In this document: positions 7,994 through 16,237 of the stretch, in pieces
Numbering within the stretch: the stretch's first letter is position 1
Layout of the letters: the number at the start of each line of letters is the position of its first letter
Assembly (NCBI GenBank): GCA_016803235.1
Contig: JADCLI010000045.1
Location: 1 to 49,110, forward strand
DNA length: 49,110 nucleotides
From: Pimelobacter simplex
Lineage (GTDB): Bacteria > Actinomycetota > Actinomycetes > Propionibacteriales > Nocardioidaceae
Reading direction: 5' to 3'
Made by a program: the position numbers and the translations under genes
Notes under the pieces: model-generated
Told to the model about the DNA's origin: nothing
Databases searched by the model: none
Seen by the model: the letters and a program-made list of their open reading frames with translations, nothing else

Positions 7994-9298
7994 ATGTCCC
8001 TGATCCGTCGCATCGACCTGCGCGAGGCCGGCCCCGAGACCGACTACCGCGCGGCAGTGCCCCGTGCCGACTTCGACATCGAAGCGGCGGTGCCGGCGGT
8101 GCATGCGATCTGCGAGGAGGTCCGCACCCGCGGCCTGGACGCGGTCGTCGAGCTCGGGGAGCGGTTCGACGGCGTCCGCGTCGACGACATCCGGGTCACG
8201 CCCGCCGTGATGCAGGCTGCGCTCGACGACCTCGACCCCGACATCCGGGCGGGGCTCGAGGAGTCGATCCGGCGCCTGCGTGCGACCTGCGCCAACGAGC
8301 TCGAGCAGGACGCGGTCACCGACCTCGGTCCCGGTGCCCGGGTCACCCACCGCAAGGTGCCGGTCGGCCGGGTCGGTCTCTACGTCCCCGGGGGCCTGGC
8401 GCCGCTGGTGTCGTCGGTGCTGATGAACGTGGTGCCCGCCCAGACCGCGGGCGTCGAGTCGATCGCGCTGGCCAGCCCGCCGCAGAAGGAGTTCGGCGGC
8501 TCGGTGCACCCCACGATCCTCGCCGCGTGCGCGCTGCTCGGCGTCGAGGAGGTGTACGCCGTCGGCGGCGCCCAGGCGATCGCGATGTTCGCCTACGGGG
8601 TCGGACCCTGCCGGCGCGTGGACCTGGTGACCGGTCCCGGCAACATCTGGGTGGTCACCGCCAAGCGGATCCTCAAGGGGCAGATCGGCATCGACTCCGA
8701 GGCCGGGCCGACCGAGATCGCGATCCTCGCCGACGACACCGGCAACGCCGCCTACGTCGCCGCCGACCTGATCAGCCAGGCCGAGCACGACCCGCTGGCC
8801 GCCTCCGTGCTCGTCACCACCTCCGAGCGGCTCGCCGCCGAGGTCGAGGCCGAGCTCGACCAGCAGGTCGCCGTCACCAAGCACAGCGAGCGGATCACCA
8901 CCTCCCTCGGCGGCAAGCAGTCCGGCATCGTGCTGGTCCGCGACCTCGAGCAGGGTCTCGACGTGGTCAACGCCTACGCCGCCGAGCACCTCGAGATCCA
9001 CACCGAGGACGCCGCGGCGTGGGCCGCACGGGTCCGCAACGCCGGCGCGATCTTCGTCGGCCCGCACGCCCCGGTCAGCCTCGGCGACTACTGCGCGGGG
9101 TCCAACCACGTGCTCCCCACGGCCGGCTGCGCCTGCCACTCCTCAGGGCTCTCGGTGCGTGCGTTCACCAAGTCGGTGCACGTCATCGACTACTCCGCCG
9201 CCGCCCTGGAGGAGGTCGCCGACCACGTCGTGACGCTCGCCGAGGCCGAGGACCTGCCCGGGCACGGCGCAGCGATCACCGTGCGGGTGAGCCGATGA
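7994..9298 (+). CDS. hisD: Histidinol dehydrogenase
   Basis: Catalyses the last two steps of histidine synthesis, histidinol to histidinal to histidine, with NAD and Zn2+. The 434 residues match the family length. The signature segment IDSEAGPTEIAILADD is followed by LISQAEHDP, where Gln and His are zinc ligands. AEHLEIHTED carries the catalytic Glu-His pair. It heads a tight plus-strand run with hisC, hisB and hisH; hisC starts inside its stop codon (ATGA). Confidence 0.97.
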   Translation: MSLIRRIDLREAGPETDYRAAVPRADFDIEAAVPAVHAICEEVRTRGLDAVVELGERFDGVRVDDIRVTPAVMQAALDDLDPDIRAGLEESIRRLRATCANELEQDAVTDLGPGARVTHRKVPVGRVGLYVPGGLAPLVSSVLMNVVPAQTAGVESIALASPPQKEFGGSVHPTILAACALLGVEEVYAVGGAQAIAMFAYGVGPCRRVDLVTGPGNIWVVTAKRILKGQIGIDSEAGPTEIAILADDTGNAAYVAADLISQAEHDPLAASVLVTTSERLAAEVEAELDQQVAVTKHSERITTSLGGKQSGIVLVRDLEQGLDVVNAYAAEHLEIHTEDAAAWAARVRNAGAIFVGPHAPVSLGDYCAGSNHVLPTAGCACHSSGLSVRAFTKSVHVIDYSAAALEEVADHVVTLAEAEDLPGHGAAITVRVSR

Positions 9299-10386
9299 CC
9301 TGGCCCCCGCTCCGCGAGGAGCTGCGGGGGATCGAGCCGTACGGCGCTCCGCAGCTCGACGTGCCCGTGCAGCTCAACGTCAACGAGAACCCCTACGGTC
9401 CCTCGCCGGCGTGCGTTGCGGACATCGCGACGTCTGCGGCCGAGGCAGCGGTCACCCTCAACCGCTACCCGGACCGGGAGTTCGTCGCGCTGCGCCAGTC
9501 GCTCGCCTGGTACCTCTCCCGGGACACCCCGGCCGGCATCGTGCCGGAGCAGGTGTGGGCGGCCAACGGCTCCAATGAGGTGATGCTCCAGCTGCTGCAG
9601 GCGTTCGGCGGGCCCGGCCGGACGGCAGTGAGCTTCGCGCCGACGTACTCGATGTACCCGGAGTACGCCCGCGACACCAACACCCGCTGGGTGGCCGGTC
9701 GGCGCGCGGACGACTTCTCGCTCGACCTCGACGCGGCCCGCGACCTGGTCAAGACCGAGCAGCCGAGCGTGATCCTGCTGCCCAGCCCCAACAACCCGAC
9801 CGGCACCGCGCTGCCGCCCGAGGCCGTCGGCGAGCTCTGCGAGGCCGCCGGTGACGGGCTGGTCGTCGTCGACGAGGCCTACGGCGAGTTCCGCCGGGAG
9901 GGCGTCCCGAGCGCGCTCGAGCTGCTGCCGTCGTACCGGAACCTCGTGGTGACCCGCACCATGAGCAAGGCCTTCGCCGGCGCCGGCCTACGGCTGGGCT
10001 ACCTCGCCGCGGCGCCCGAGATCTGCGACGCCATCCGCGTCGTGCGCCTGCCCTACCACCTCTCCGCCGTCACCCAGGCGGTCGCGTTGGCGGCCCTGCG
10101 GCACGCGCCCGAGCTGCTCGGCAAGGTCGACGAGCTGCGGGCGGAGCGCGATGCGCTGGTGACCTGGCTGCGCGCCGAGGGGTACGACGTCGCCGACTCG
10201 GACGCCAATTTCGTGTTGTTCGGGCGATTCGCCGACCGTCATGCTGTCTGGCAGGGTCTCCTCGACCGGGGAGTCCTGATCCGGGAGACCGGGCCCGACG
10301 GCTGGCTGCGGGTCTCGGTCGGCACCCCCGACGAGATGGCGGCCTTCCGGGCCGCACTGAGCGATGTGAACGGAGAACGCGCATGA
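9295..10386 (+). CDS. hisC: Histidinol-phosphate aminotransferase
   Basis: PLP-dependent aminotransferase that forms L-histidinol phosphate. 363 residues. The N-terminal LNVNENPYGPSP, the central NNPTGT, the Asp of VVVDEAYGEF and the PLP-binding Lys225 in TMSKAFAGAGLRLGYL are all present. The frame stays open far upstream to 7519, but that stretch is opposite or out of frame with hisD and the Lon-domain gene; ATG 9295, overlapping the hisD stop, is the natural start. The next gene begins at the ATGA of its own stop, so hisD-C-B-H is coupled throughout. Confidence 0.96.
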   Translation: MTWPPLREELRGIEPYGAPQLDVPVQLNVNENPYGPSPACVADIATSAAEAAVTLNRYPDREFVALRQSLAWYLSRDTPAGIVPEQVWAANGSNEVMLQLLQAFGGPGRTAVSFAPTYSMYPEYARDTNTRWVAGRRADDFSLDLDAARDLVKTEQPSVILLPSPNNPTGTALPPEAVGELCEAAGDGLVVVDEAYGEFRREGVPSALELLPSYRNLVVTRTMSKAFAGAGLRLGYLAAAPEICDAIRVVRLPYHLSAVTQAVALAALRHAPELLGKVDELRAERDALVTWLRAEGYDVADSDANFVLFGRFADRHAVWQGLLDRGVLIRETGPDGWLRVSVGTPDEMAAFRAALSDVNGERA

Positions 10387-10991
10387 GCCGGACTGCTCGG
10401 ATCGAGCGGCAGACCAGCGAGTCGAAGGTGATCGTCGAGGTCGACCTCGACGGGACCGGCAAGCACGACATCTCCACCGGCGTCGGCTTCTACGACCACA
10501 TGCTCACCGCGTTCGCGCGCCACGCGCTGGTCGACCTCACCGTGCAGACCGCCGGCGACGTCCACATCGACGCGCACCACACCGTCGAGGACACCGCGAT
10601 CACGCTGGGTCAGGCGCTGCGCCAGGCGCTGGGCGACAAGGCCGGCATCCGCCGCTTCGGCGACGCGACGGTGCCGCTCGACGAGGCGCTCGTGCACGCG
10701 GTCGTCGACGTCTCCGGGCGTCCGTACTGCGTCCACACGGGGGAGCCGGAGGGCCAGCAGTACGTGCAGCTCGGCGGCTCCGGGGTCTCCTACCTCGGTT
10801 CGCTGACCCAGCACGTCTTCGAGTCGATCGCCTTCCACGGCCACTTCGCGCTACACGTGCGGGTGCTCGCGGGCCGCGAGCCGCACCACATCGTCGAGAC
10901 GCAGTTCAAGGCGTTCGCCCGGGCGTTCCGCGACGCCGTGGCGATCGACCCGCGCGAGACCGGCATCCCGTCCACGAAGGGCGCTTTGTGA
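10383..10991 (+). CDS. hisB: Imidazoleglycerol-phosphate dehydratase
   Basis: Monofunctional dehydratase of 202 residues, lacking the phosphatase half fused to it in E. coli. It converts imidazole-glycerol phosphate to imidazole-acetol phosphate using Mn2+. The two metal-binding segments are clear: DAHHTVEDTAI and EPHHIVETQFKAFARA. It overlaps hisC by four bases upstream and hisH by four bases downstream. Confidence 0.97.
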   Translation: MSRTARIERQTSESKVIVEVDLDGTGKHDISTGVGFYDHMLTAFARHALVDLTVQTAGDVHIDAHHTVEDTAITLGQALRQALGDKAGIRRFGDATVPLDEALVHAVVDVSGRPYCVHTGEPEGQQYVQLGGSGVSYLGSLTQHVFESIAFHGHFALHVRVLAGREPHHIVETQFKAFARAFRDAVAIDPRETGIPSTKGAL

Positions 10992-11635
10992 GCGCTCCGT
11001 CCGTCGTCGTCCTCGACTACGGCTCCGGCAACCTGCGCTCCGCCGTACGCGCGGTCGAGCGGGCCGGTGCGTCGGTCACCCTCACCGGTGACCTCGACAC
11101 GGCGATGGAGGCCGACGGCCTGCTGGTGCCCGGCGTCGGCGCGTACGAGGCGTGCATGCGCGGACTGCGGGCGATCCGCGGCGAGCGGATCATCGCCCGG
11201 CGGCTGTCCGGCGGACGGCCGGTGCTCGGCATCTGCGTGGGCATGCAGATCCTGTTCGAGCGCGGCATCGAGCACGGCGTCGAGACCGAGGGCTGTGGTG
11301 AGTGGCCCGGCGTCGTCGAGCGGCTGCAGGCGCCGATCGTCCCGCACATGGGCTGGAACACCGTCGAGGTGCCCTCCGCGACCCGCCTGTTCGCCGGGAT
11401 CGAGGACGAGCGGTTCTACTTCGTGCACTCGTACGGCGTGCGGGACTGGACCCTGGTCACCAACGACCGCACGCCCGACAGCCACCAGCCGCTGGTGACC
11501 TGGGCCGAGCACGGCGGCGACCGCTTCGTCGCCGCCGTCGAGAACGGGCCGCTGTGCGCGACCCAGTTCCACCCCGAGAAGTCCGGGGACGCGGGCGCCC
11601 AGCTGCTGCGCAACTGGGTCACCTCGCTGGGCTGA
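10988..11635 (+). CDS. hisH: Imidazole glycerol phosphate synthase, glutaminase subunit
   Basis: Class-I glutamine amidotransferase of 215 residues that feeds ammonia to HisF. The nucleophile is Cys83 in GICVGMQILFERG, and His195 and Glu197 lie in TQFHPEKSG, completing the triad. It starts at a GTG overlapping the hisB stop. Its partner hisF is about 1.8 kb downstream, beyond a convergent gene and a terminator-like hairpin, so the two subunits are probably made from separate transcripts. Confidence 0.97.
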   Translation: MSAPSVVVLDYGSGNLRSAVRAVERAGASVTLTGDLDTAMEADGLLVPGVGAYEACMRGLRAIRGERIIARRLSGGRPVLGICVGMQILFERGIEHGVETEGCGEWPGVVERLQAPIVPHMGWNTVEVPSATRLFAGIEDERFYFVHSYGVRDWTLVTNDRTPDSHQPLVTWAEHGGDRFVAAVENGPLCATQFHPEKSGDAGAQLLRNWVTSLG

Positions 11636-11638
11636 GCA

Positions 11639-11669
11639 ACCCGGGCCGGCCCAGCGGGCCGACCCGGGT
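11639..11669. terminator. Bidirectional hairpin between hisH and the convergent secreted-protein gene
   Basis: The arms at 11639-11652 and 11656-11669 pair over 14 positions with one mismatch, around a three-base loop. It lies in the 39-base gap between two convergent stop codons. There is no U-tract, as is common for hairpin terminators in high-GC actinobacteria. It would stop hisDCBH transcription before priA. Confidence 0.65.
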
Positions 11670-11674
11670 CGAGG

Positions 11675-12532
11675 TCAGCGGACCTTGAGCTTGGTCGTGG
11701 CGCTCGAGGCGCCGACGCTCCCGCTGTAGGACGCGGTCACGGTGTACTTGCCCTTCGTGAGCTTCTTGAAGGTCGCCTTCGCGGTGCCACCGGTGAGCGG
11801 CACCGTCCTGGTCTTCGCCTTCGCGCCCTTCTTGAGCGTGAAGGTGATCGAGCCGGACGGGTTCGCGCCCGCCGCGGAGACGCTTGCCGTGATGGTCGCC
11901 TTGCGCGCCTTCTTGGCGTACTTCGCCTTGACCGTGGTGGTCGACGCGGGGGCAGCCGAGGCGGTCACCTTCCCGATGACCGTGTTCTGACCCGCGGCGG
12001 GAGCACACGGGATGTCGAACGGCGTGCCCGTGGCGCCGTTGAAGAGGGTCATCCCCACGTTCTGCGCTCCGGCCACGATCTGGTGGGTGGTGCCCTCGGG
12101 GCCAGCGGTGATGGCGGGCATGACCCCGGTTCCGGTGAGTGCGATCGGGCCGTCCGAGGGGACTGCCGTCTTCGGGATGGTGATGGTGGTCTTCACCGCG
12201 ACGCCGTCGACCAGGTGGGTGGCCTGGACGGTGCCGCCGATCGCGTCCGGGGTGAAGAAGAACCGCATCTGGTCGGCCAGCGCGTCCGGCACCGTCATGA
12301 CGGAGGTGACCGTCGGGCTGAACGTCGTGCCCGCGGGCGCGGTCGCAGGGGCGTTGGTCGTGACGTCGACCGCGAAGGTGTTGGCGCCGAGGACGGGCAC
12401 GGTGCAGTCGAAGTCGATCGGTGCCGCCGCGGCCGACCCCGTCGTACCGAGGACGACCGCGGTGCTGGCCGCGAGGCCGAGAACAGCGCCGGCGGACACC
12501 GAGCGCAGGGTGAAGCGATGACGCAAGGTCAT
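11675..12532 (-). CDS. Secreted protein with C-terminal bacterial Ig-like domain
   Basis: 285 residues. The N-terminus (MTLRHRFTLR, then a hydrophobic run, then GSAAAA) is a Sec signal peptide with likely cleavage after the alanines near residue 37. A beta-rich region of about 130 residues with no lipobox follows; it resembles the DUF6801-type domain of actinobacterial surface proteins, but this is a weak call. The C-terminal 75 residues (from KATITASVSAAG to ASYSGSVGASSATTKLKV) look like a Big_3-type Ig-like repeat. The start is ATG 12532 with GGGAGGG upstream; an upstream ATG at 12574 would put 14 polar residues before the signal peptide. It lies antisense within the his cluster and has no obvious link to histidine synthesis. 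Confidence 0.8.
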   Translation of the reverse strand: MTLRHRFTLRSVSAGAVLGLAASTAVVLGTTGSAAAAPIDFDCTVPVLGANTFAVDVTTNAPATAPAGTTFSPTVTSVMTVPDALADQMRFFFTPDAIGGTVQATHLVDGVAVKTTITIPKTAVPSDGPIALTGTGVMPAITAGPEGTTHQIVAGAQNVGMTLFNGATGTPFDIPCAPAAGQNTVIGKVTASAAPASTTTVKAKYAKKARKATITASVSAAGANPSGSITFTLKKGAKAKTRTVPLTGGTAKATFKKLTKGKYTVTASYSGSVGASSATTKLKVR

Positions 12533-12696
12533 GTGGGTTTCCCTCCCGAAATGTGTGGTTGTGCCGGCCGCCACCCCTCCCAGGTGGCGGCCGGTTTCGA
12601 CACCCCATCACAAAAAGAGAACAAGTTCTAGTCCCTTGGTCCCGTGTCTCGGCGGGCGTCGGCGAGACGCGGCACGGGACTTGGGACCTGCTCATC

Positions 12697-12702
12697 TAGG
12701 AT
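12697..12702 (+). promoter_or_regulatory. Leaderless-type -10 element (TAGGAT) for priA
   Basis: TAGGAT, seven bases, then the priA ATG. It provides a separate promoter for priA-hisF downstream of the interrupting secreted-protein gene. The rest of the 12533-12709 gap holds the start region of that divergent gene and shows nothing else clear. Confidence 0.55.
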
Positions 12703-12709
12703 CGCGGCC

Positions 12710-13447
12710 ATGACCGGCTACCTCGAGCTGCTGCCCGCCGTCGACATCAAGGGCGGCCAGGCCGTCCAGCTGGTGCAGGGCGTGGACGGCTCGGAGAAGC
12801 GCTTCGGTGACCCGATCGAGGCCGCACTGCGCTGGCAGGAGGCCGGTGCCGAGTGGCTGCACCTGGTGGATCTCGATGCGGCCTTCGGCCACGGGCAGAA
12901 CCGGGCGCTCCAGGCCGAGATCGTCGGTCGCCTCGACATCCAGGTGGAGATGAGCGGCGGCATCCGCGACGACGAGTCGCTCGAGGCCGCGATGGCGACC
13001 GGCTGCCGCCGGGTCAACATCGGCACCGCCGCCCTCGAGCAGCCGGAGTGGTGCGCGCGTGCCATCGCGACGTACGGCGACCGGGTGGCCGTCGGTCTCG
13101 ACGTCCGCGGCCGCACCCTGGCCGCCCGCGGCTGGACCAAGGAGGGCGGCGACCTCTACGAGACGCTCGCCCGCCTCGACGCCGAGGGTTGTGCCCGCTA
13201 CGTCGTCACCGACGTCAACAAGGACGGCATGCTGCAGGGCCCGAACCTCCAGCTGCTCGAGGACGTCTGCGCCGCCACGTCGCGCCCGGTCGTCGCCTCC
13301 GGCGGCGTCACGACGCTCGACGACATCCGCGCGCTGATGAAGCTCGTGCCTGTCGGCGTCGAGGGCGCGATCGCCGGAACCGCGCTCTACACCGGACAGT
13401 TCACCCTCGAGGACGCCCTGGCGCTCACCCGCGGCGGGCTCGTATGA
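12710..13447 (+). CDS. priA: Bifunctional HisA/TrpF-type phosphoribosyl isomerase (PriA)
   Basis: (Beta-alpha)8-barrel isomerase of 245 residues. PriA converts ProFAR to PRFAR in histidine synthesis and PRA to CdRP in tryptophan synthesis. The general base is Asp12 in LLPAVDIKGG and the general acid is the Asp of VVTDVNKDGML (residue 168). Arg140 and Trp142 in ARGWTKEGG match the PriA-specific substrate-switch residues of M. tuberculosis. The trp cluster in this window has no trpF, which supports the dual role. Gln20 occupies the position of the phosphate-contacting Arg19 of the mycobacterial enzyme. The start at 12710 is preferred to an in-frame 12644 start because TAGGAT lies directly upstream and the family begins here. 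hisF overlaps its stop. Confidence 0.95.
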   Translation: MTGYLELLPAVDIKGGQAVQLVQGVDGSEKRFGDPIEAALRWQEAGAEWLHLVDLDAAFGHGQNRALQAEIVGRLDIQVEMSGGIRDDESLEAAMATGCRRVNIGTAALEQPEWCARAIATYGDRVAVGLDVRGRTLAARGWTKEGGDLYETLARLDAEGCARYVVTDVNKDGMLQGPNLQLLEDVCAATSRPVVASGGVTTLDDIRALMKLVPVGVEGAIAGTALYTGQFTLEDALALTRGGLV

Positions 13448-14220
13448 GCCTGGCGGTGCGGGTGATCCCGTGCCTCGACGTCGACGCCGGCCGCGTGGTC
13501 AAGGGCGTCAACTTCCAGGAGCTGCGCGACGCCGGTGACCCGGTCGAGCTGGCGCGCCTGTACGACGCCGAGGGCGCCGACGAGCTCACCTTCCTCGACA
13601 TCTCCGCCTCCCACGAGGGGCGCGCGACGACGATGGACATCGTCTCCGCCACGGCGGAGCAGGTCTTCATCCCGCTCACCGTCGGCGGGGGAGTCTCCTC
13701 CGTCGAGGACGTCGACCGGCTGCTGCGTGCCGGCGCCGACAAGATCGCCGTCAACACCGCGGCCCTCCGCCGGCCCGAGCTCATCGCCGAGATCGCCGAC
13801 CGGTTCGGCAACCAGGTGCTGGTGCTGTCCGTCGACGCCCGCCGGGTCGCCGCCGACGCCGCACCGGTCGGGGAGTCGGGCTTCGAGGTCACCACCCACG
13901 GCGGACGCCGTTCCGCCGGCGTCGACGCGGTCGAGTGGGCCGTGCGTGCCGCCGAGCTCGGCGCGGGCGAGATCCTGCTCAATGCCATGGACGCCGACGG
14001 CACCACCGACGGCTTCGACATCGAGCTGATCCGCAAGGTCCGCGCCGAGGTGTCGATCCCCGTCATCGCCTCCGGCGGAGCCGGCGCGGTCGAGCACTTC
14101 CCGCCGGCCGTCGAGGCAGGCGCGGACGCCGTGCTCGCGGCGACCGTCTTCCACTTCGGCACGCTGCGCATCAGCGACGTCAAGGCATCGCTGTCCGCGG
14201 CAGGTGTGCCCGTCCGGTGA
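13444..14220 (+). CDS. hisF: Imidazole glycerol phosphate synthase, cyclase subunit
   Basis: 258-residue (beta-alpha)8 barrel that joins ammonia from HisH to PRFAR, giving imidazole-glycerol phosphate and AICAR. The catalytic acids are Asp12 in VIPCLDVDAGRVVKG and the Asp of LLNAMDADGTTDGFD. The second phosphate site is seen in VIASGGAG. The ATG overlaps the priA stop by four bases. The protein is slightly longer than the usual ~253 residues, with a loop insertion around ADAAPVGESG that is common in actinobacterial HisF. Confidence 0.97.
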   Translation: MSLAVRVIPCLDVDAGRVVKGVNFQELRDAGDPVELARLYDAEGADELTFLDISASHEGRATTMDIVSATAEQVFIPLTVGGGVSSVEDVDRLLRAGADKIAVNTAALRRPELIAEIADRFGNQVLVLSVDARRVAADAAPVGESGFEVTTHGGRRSAGVDAVEWAVRAAELGAGEILLNAMDADGTTDGFDIELIRKVRAEVSIPVIASGGAGAVEHFPPAVEAGADAVLAATVFHFGTLRISDVKASLSAAGVPVR

Positions 14221-14237
14221 CCGGGGAGGGTGCCGCC

Positions 14238-14612
14238 ATGACCTACGACCCCTACGAACCCGGCTCCGCCGCGGGCCCTGCCGAGACTGCCGAGCTCGCC
14301 GACCCGGCCGAGCCCGAGGACCTGGGCGGCCAGGGGCCGTGGCGGGTGCTGATCGAGTACTCCAACCGCGGCGACATCAAGCCGCCCACCGTCGTCCAGA
14401 TCGGCAAGACCGAGCACACCGATCGGGCGGTCGCCCTCCGGGCCGCGCTGCGCGCGTGCCGCGAGTTCAACCCGCCGGACCCGGCGTTCGAGCAGAGCCG
14501 TCAGGTCTACCGCGACGGCCCCGACGGCTTCCTGGTCATGCTCGAGGGTGCGATGTCGACCTTCCACATGAGCGTGCGGATCGTCAGCCCGCTGGCTTCC
14601 GCAGGTCAGTAG
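14238..14612 (+). CDS. Conserved-looking hypothetical protein downstream of hisF
   Basis: 124 residues with no family I recognise. The first 35 residues are Ala/Glu/Pro-rich and acidic. The remainder is compact and looks folded: WRVLIEYSNRGDIKPPTVV, a helix-like AVALRAALRACREFN, then GPDGFLVMLEGAMSTFHMSV. There is no signal peptide or membrane segment. GGGGAGG lies nine bases before ATG 14238, and the gap from hisF is 17 bases, so it is likely cotranscribed with priA-hisF. Codon usage matches the neighbours. Its end overlaps the convergent lipoprotein gene by seven bases. Confidence 0.75.
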   Translation: MTYDPYEPGSAAGPAETAELADPAEPEDLGGQGPWRVLIEYSNRGDIKPPTVVQIGKTEHTDRAVALRAALRACREFNPPDPAFEQSRQVYRDGPDGFLVMLEGAMSTFHMSVRIVSPLASAGQ

Positions 14613-14788
14613 TCGTCCGCCACGCCGTCGGCGCCGCGGCCGGCCGGCTCGCCGAGGTGGCCGGACGGTACGTCGCGGGCCGGCGGCGTACGTCGGTCCG
14701 GGGCCTGCGCGCCGGACGCGGCACAGCCGGACAGCAGGACCGCGACGGTGAGGCAGAGAAGGCCGAGACGGGTACCGAGAATGTCCAT
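14606..14788 (-). CDS. Small putative lipoprotein
   Basis: 60 residues. MDILGTRLGLLCLTVAVLLSGC is a short n-region with Arg, a hydrophobic core and an LSGC lipobox, so the mature protein would begin at Cys22 and carry only about 39 mostly polar residues. No function is evident. A GTG at 14815 in frame would extend the n-region by nine residues. It is the last gene in the minus-strand run that begins with the GH13 enzyme, about 75 bases after the MmcQ-like gene. Confidence 0.6.
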   Translation of the reverse strand: MDILGTRLGLLCLTVAVLLSGCAASGAQAPDRRTPPARDVPSGHLGEPAGRGADGVADDY

Positions 14789-14864
14789 GCCAGCAGCATG
14801 GATCGTCTGCGCCACTCGTGCGTCGGCTCATCCACAGGGGGCGGCCGGTCGTCCCGGGGACAGC

Positions 14865-15230
14865 TCAGCCGTCCCACCCCGCCGGACGCAGCGACTTCGG
14901 CAGCTTTGCCACGACCGCCCGGTACGACTCGTCGACCGCCTCCAGCAGCTCGTCGTCGGGGATCGTGCCGGCCAGGGCGAGGGTGTTCCAGCCCGAGCGG
15001 CCGATGTAGGCCATCACGGTGGCGTCGTCGGGGTAGCGGTGCAGCCACTCGTCGGCGACCTCGCGGGTGGCGCCGGCCTTGACGCCGACGGTGTCGCGGC
15101 CCAGGAAGGCGAAGATCTTGCCGCGCTCGGCGGGGCCGACCTTGATCACCGGCAGCTCGTGGTCCCAGGGGTTGTCCGGCCAGGCGCCCGGCTTGGCCAG
15201 GCAGTACGCGAGCATCGTCTCCACGTCCAC
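14865..15230 (-). CDS. MmcQ/YjbR-family protein
   Basis: 121 residues matching the small MmcQ/YjbR (CyaY-like fold) family: LAYCLAKPGAWPDNPW at the start, KIFAFLGRDTVGVKAG in the middle and YIGRSGWNTLAL near the end. Members are annotated as DNA-binding from structure, but their role is not established. I chose GTG 15230 because it gives the family-like opening VDVETMLAYCL; ATG 15215 is an alternative five residues shorter. It lies 32 bases after the LLM oxidoreductase gene in the same direction. Confidence 0.82.
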   Translation of the reverse strand: MDVETMLAYCLAKPGAWPDNPWDHELPVIKVGPAERGKIFAFLGRDTVGVKAGATREVADEWLHRYPDDATVMAYIGRSGWNTLALAGTIPDDELLEAVDESYRAVVAKLPKSLRPAGWDG

Positions 15231-15262
15231 GCCGCGACGGTAGTGGCGGTGCAGCGGGGACG

Positions 15263-16222
15263 TCACGCCCCGAGGGGAGGCAGCACCTGCTCGCCGAACA
15301 CGTCGACGAACCGCTCCTGCTCGCGACCCACCTGGTGGAGGTAGACGCGGTCCACGCCCTGACGGGCATACGACGCGAGCCGCTCGACGTACCAGTCGGG
15401 GTCGGTCTGGATCCACACGCTCGACCGCAGGAGGTCGATCGGCACGTGCGCCGAGGCGGCGTCGACCTGGTCGGGGAGGACCAGTTCCTCGTTGAGGATC
15501 GGGGGCAGGGCGTTGGCGCGCCACTGGTCGAGGGCCTGTGCCTCGGCCTCGGCCTGGCTCGGCGCCCAGGACAGGTGCGCCTGCACGTGCACCGGCTTGC
15601 CCTCGCCGCCGCCGGCGCGAAAGGCCTCGATGACGGCCGCGAGCTCGGCGTCGGGGGCGTTCACCGTGATCAGGCCGTCCGCCCACGAGGCCACCGTGCC
15701 CGCGGTCGCGGGGGAGAGGGCGGCGGCAAACAACGGTGGCGGGGACGCCGGCAGCGACCACACCCGGGCGTCCCGGACGGTGACCAGACCGTCGTGGGTG
15801 ACCTCCTCGCCGGCCAGCAGGCGGCGCACGATGTCGGCACACTCGGCGAGGCGCCGGTTGCGGACCTCCTTGGGAGGCCAGGGCCGACCCGTGACGTGCT
15901 CGTTGAGCGCCTGGCCGGACCCGAGCGCCGGCACCAGCCTCCCGGGGAACATCTCGGTGAGCGTCGCGATCGCCTGGGCCACGACCACGGGGTGGTAGCG
16001 GTCACCCGGTGCCGTGACCACCCCGGCGGGGAGCGAGGTCGTCGCCAGCGCCGCGCCGAGCCACGACCAGGCGAGCCCGGACTCGCCCTGCCGCACGCTC
16101 CACGGTGCGAGGTGGTCGGAGGACAACAGCGCGGCGAAACCGGCCTGTTCGGCGCGTCCGGCGACGTCGAGCAGGCGCGACGGCGGGAACTGCTCGTGGG
16201 AGGCGTGGTAGCCGACGTCCAT
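15263..16222 (-). CDS. LLM-class flavin-dependent oxidoreductase (TIGR03885-like)
   Basis: 319 residues with the luciferase-like monooxygenase barrel. The opening MDVGYHASHEQFPPSRLL, followed by AEQAGFAALLSSDHLAPW, is typical of the TIGR03885 subgroup. That subgroup is predicted to use FMN rather than F420 although it sits inside an F420-type family. RLVPALGSGQALNEHVTG is the conserved ALGSG region. The substrate is unknown. The start is ATG 16222, with GAGG six bases upstream; a GTG directly before it is possible. It lies 15 bases downstream of the GH13 gene, so the two are probably cotranscribed. Confidence 0.87.
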   Translation of the reverse strand: MDVGYHASHEQFPPSRLLDVAGRAEQAGFAALLSSDHLAPWSVRQGESGLAWSWLGAALATTSLPAGVVTAPGDRYHPVVVAQAIATLTEMFPGRLVPALGSGQALNEHVTGRPWPPKEVRNRRLAECADIVRRLLAGEEVTHDGLVTVRDARVWSLPASPPPLFAAALSPATAGTVASWADGLITVNAPDAELAAVIEAFRAGGGEGKPVHVQAHLSWAPSQAEAEAQALDQWRANALPPILNEELVLPDQVDAASAHVPIDLLRSSVWIQTDPDWYVERLASYARQGVDRVYLHQVGREQERFVDVFGEQVLPPLGA

Positions 16223-16237
16223 CACGTGCCTCGGCGG

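Noticed and set aside
6782..9139. Single 785-residue minus-strand protein ending in the YbaK domain
   Set aside because: Only the last 162 residues match YbaK. The preceding part is antisense to hisD and out of frame with the Lon-domain gene. ATG 7270, coupled to the Lon-domain stop, is a natural start.
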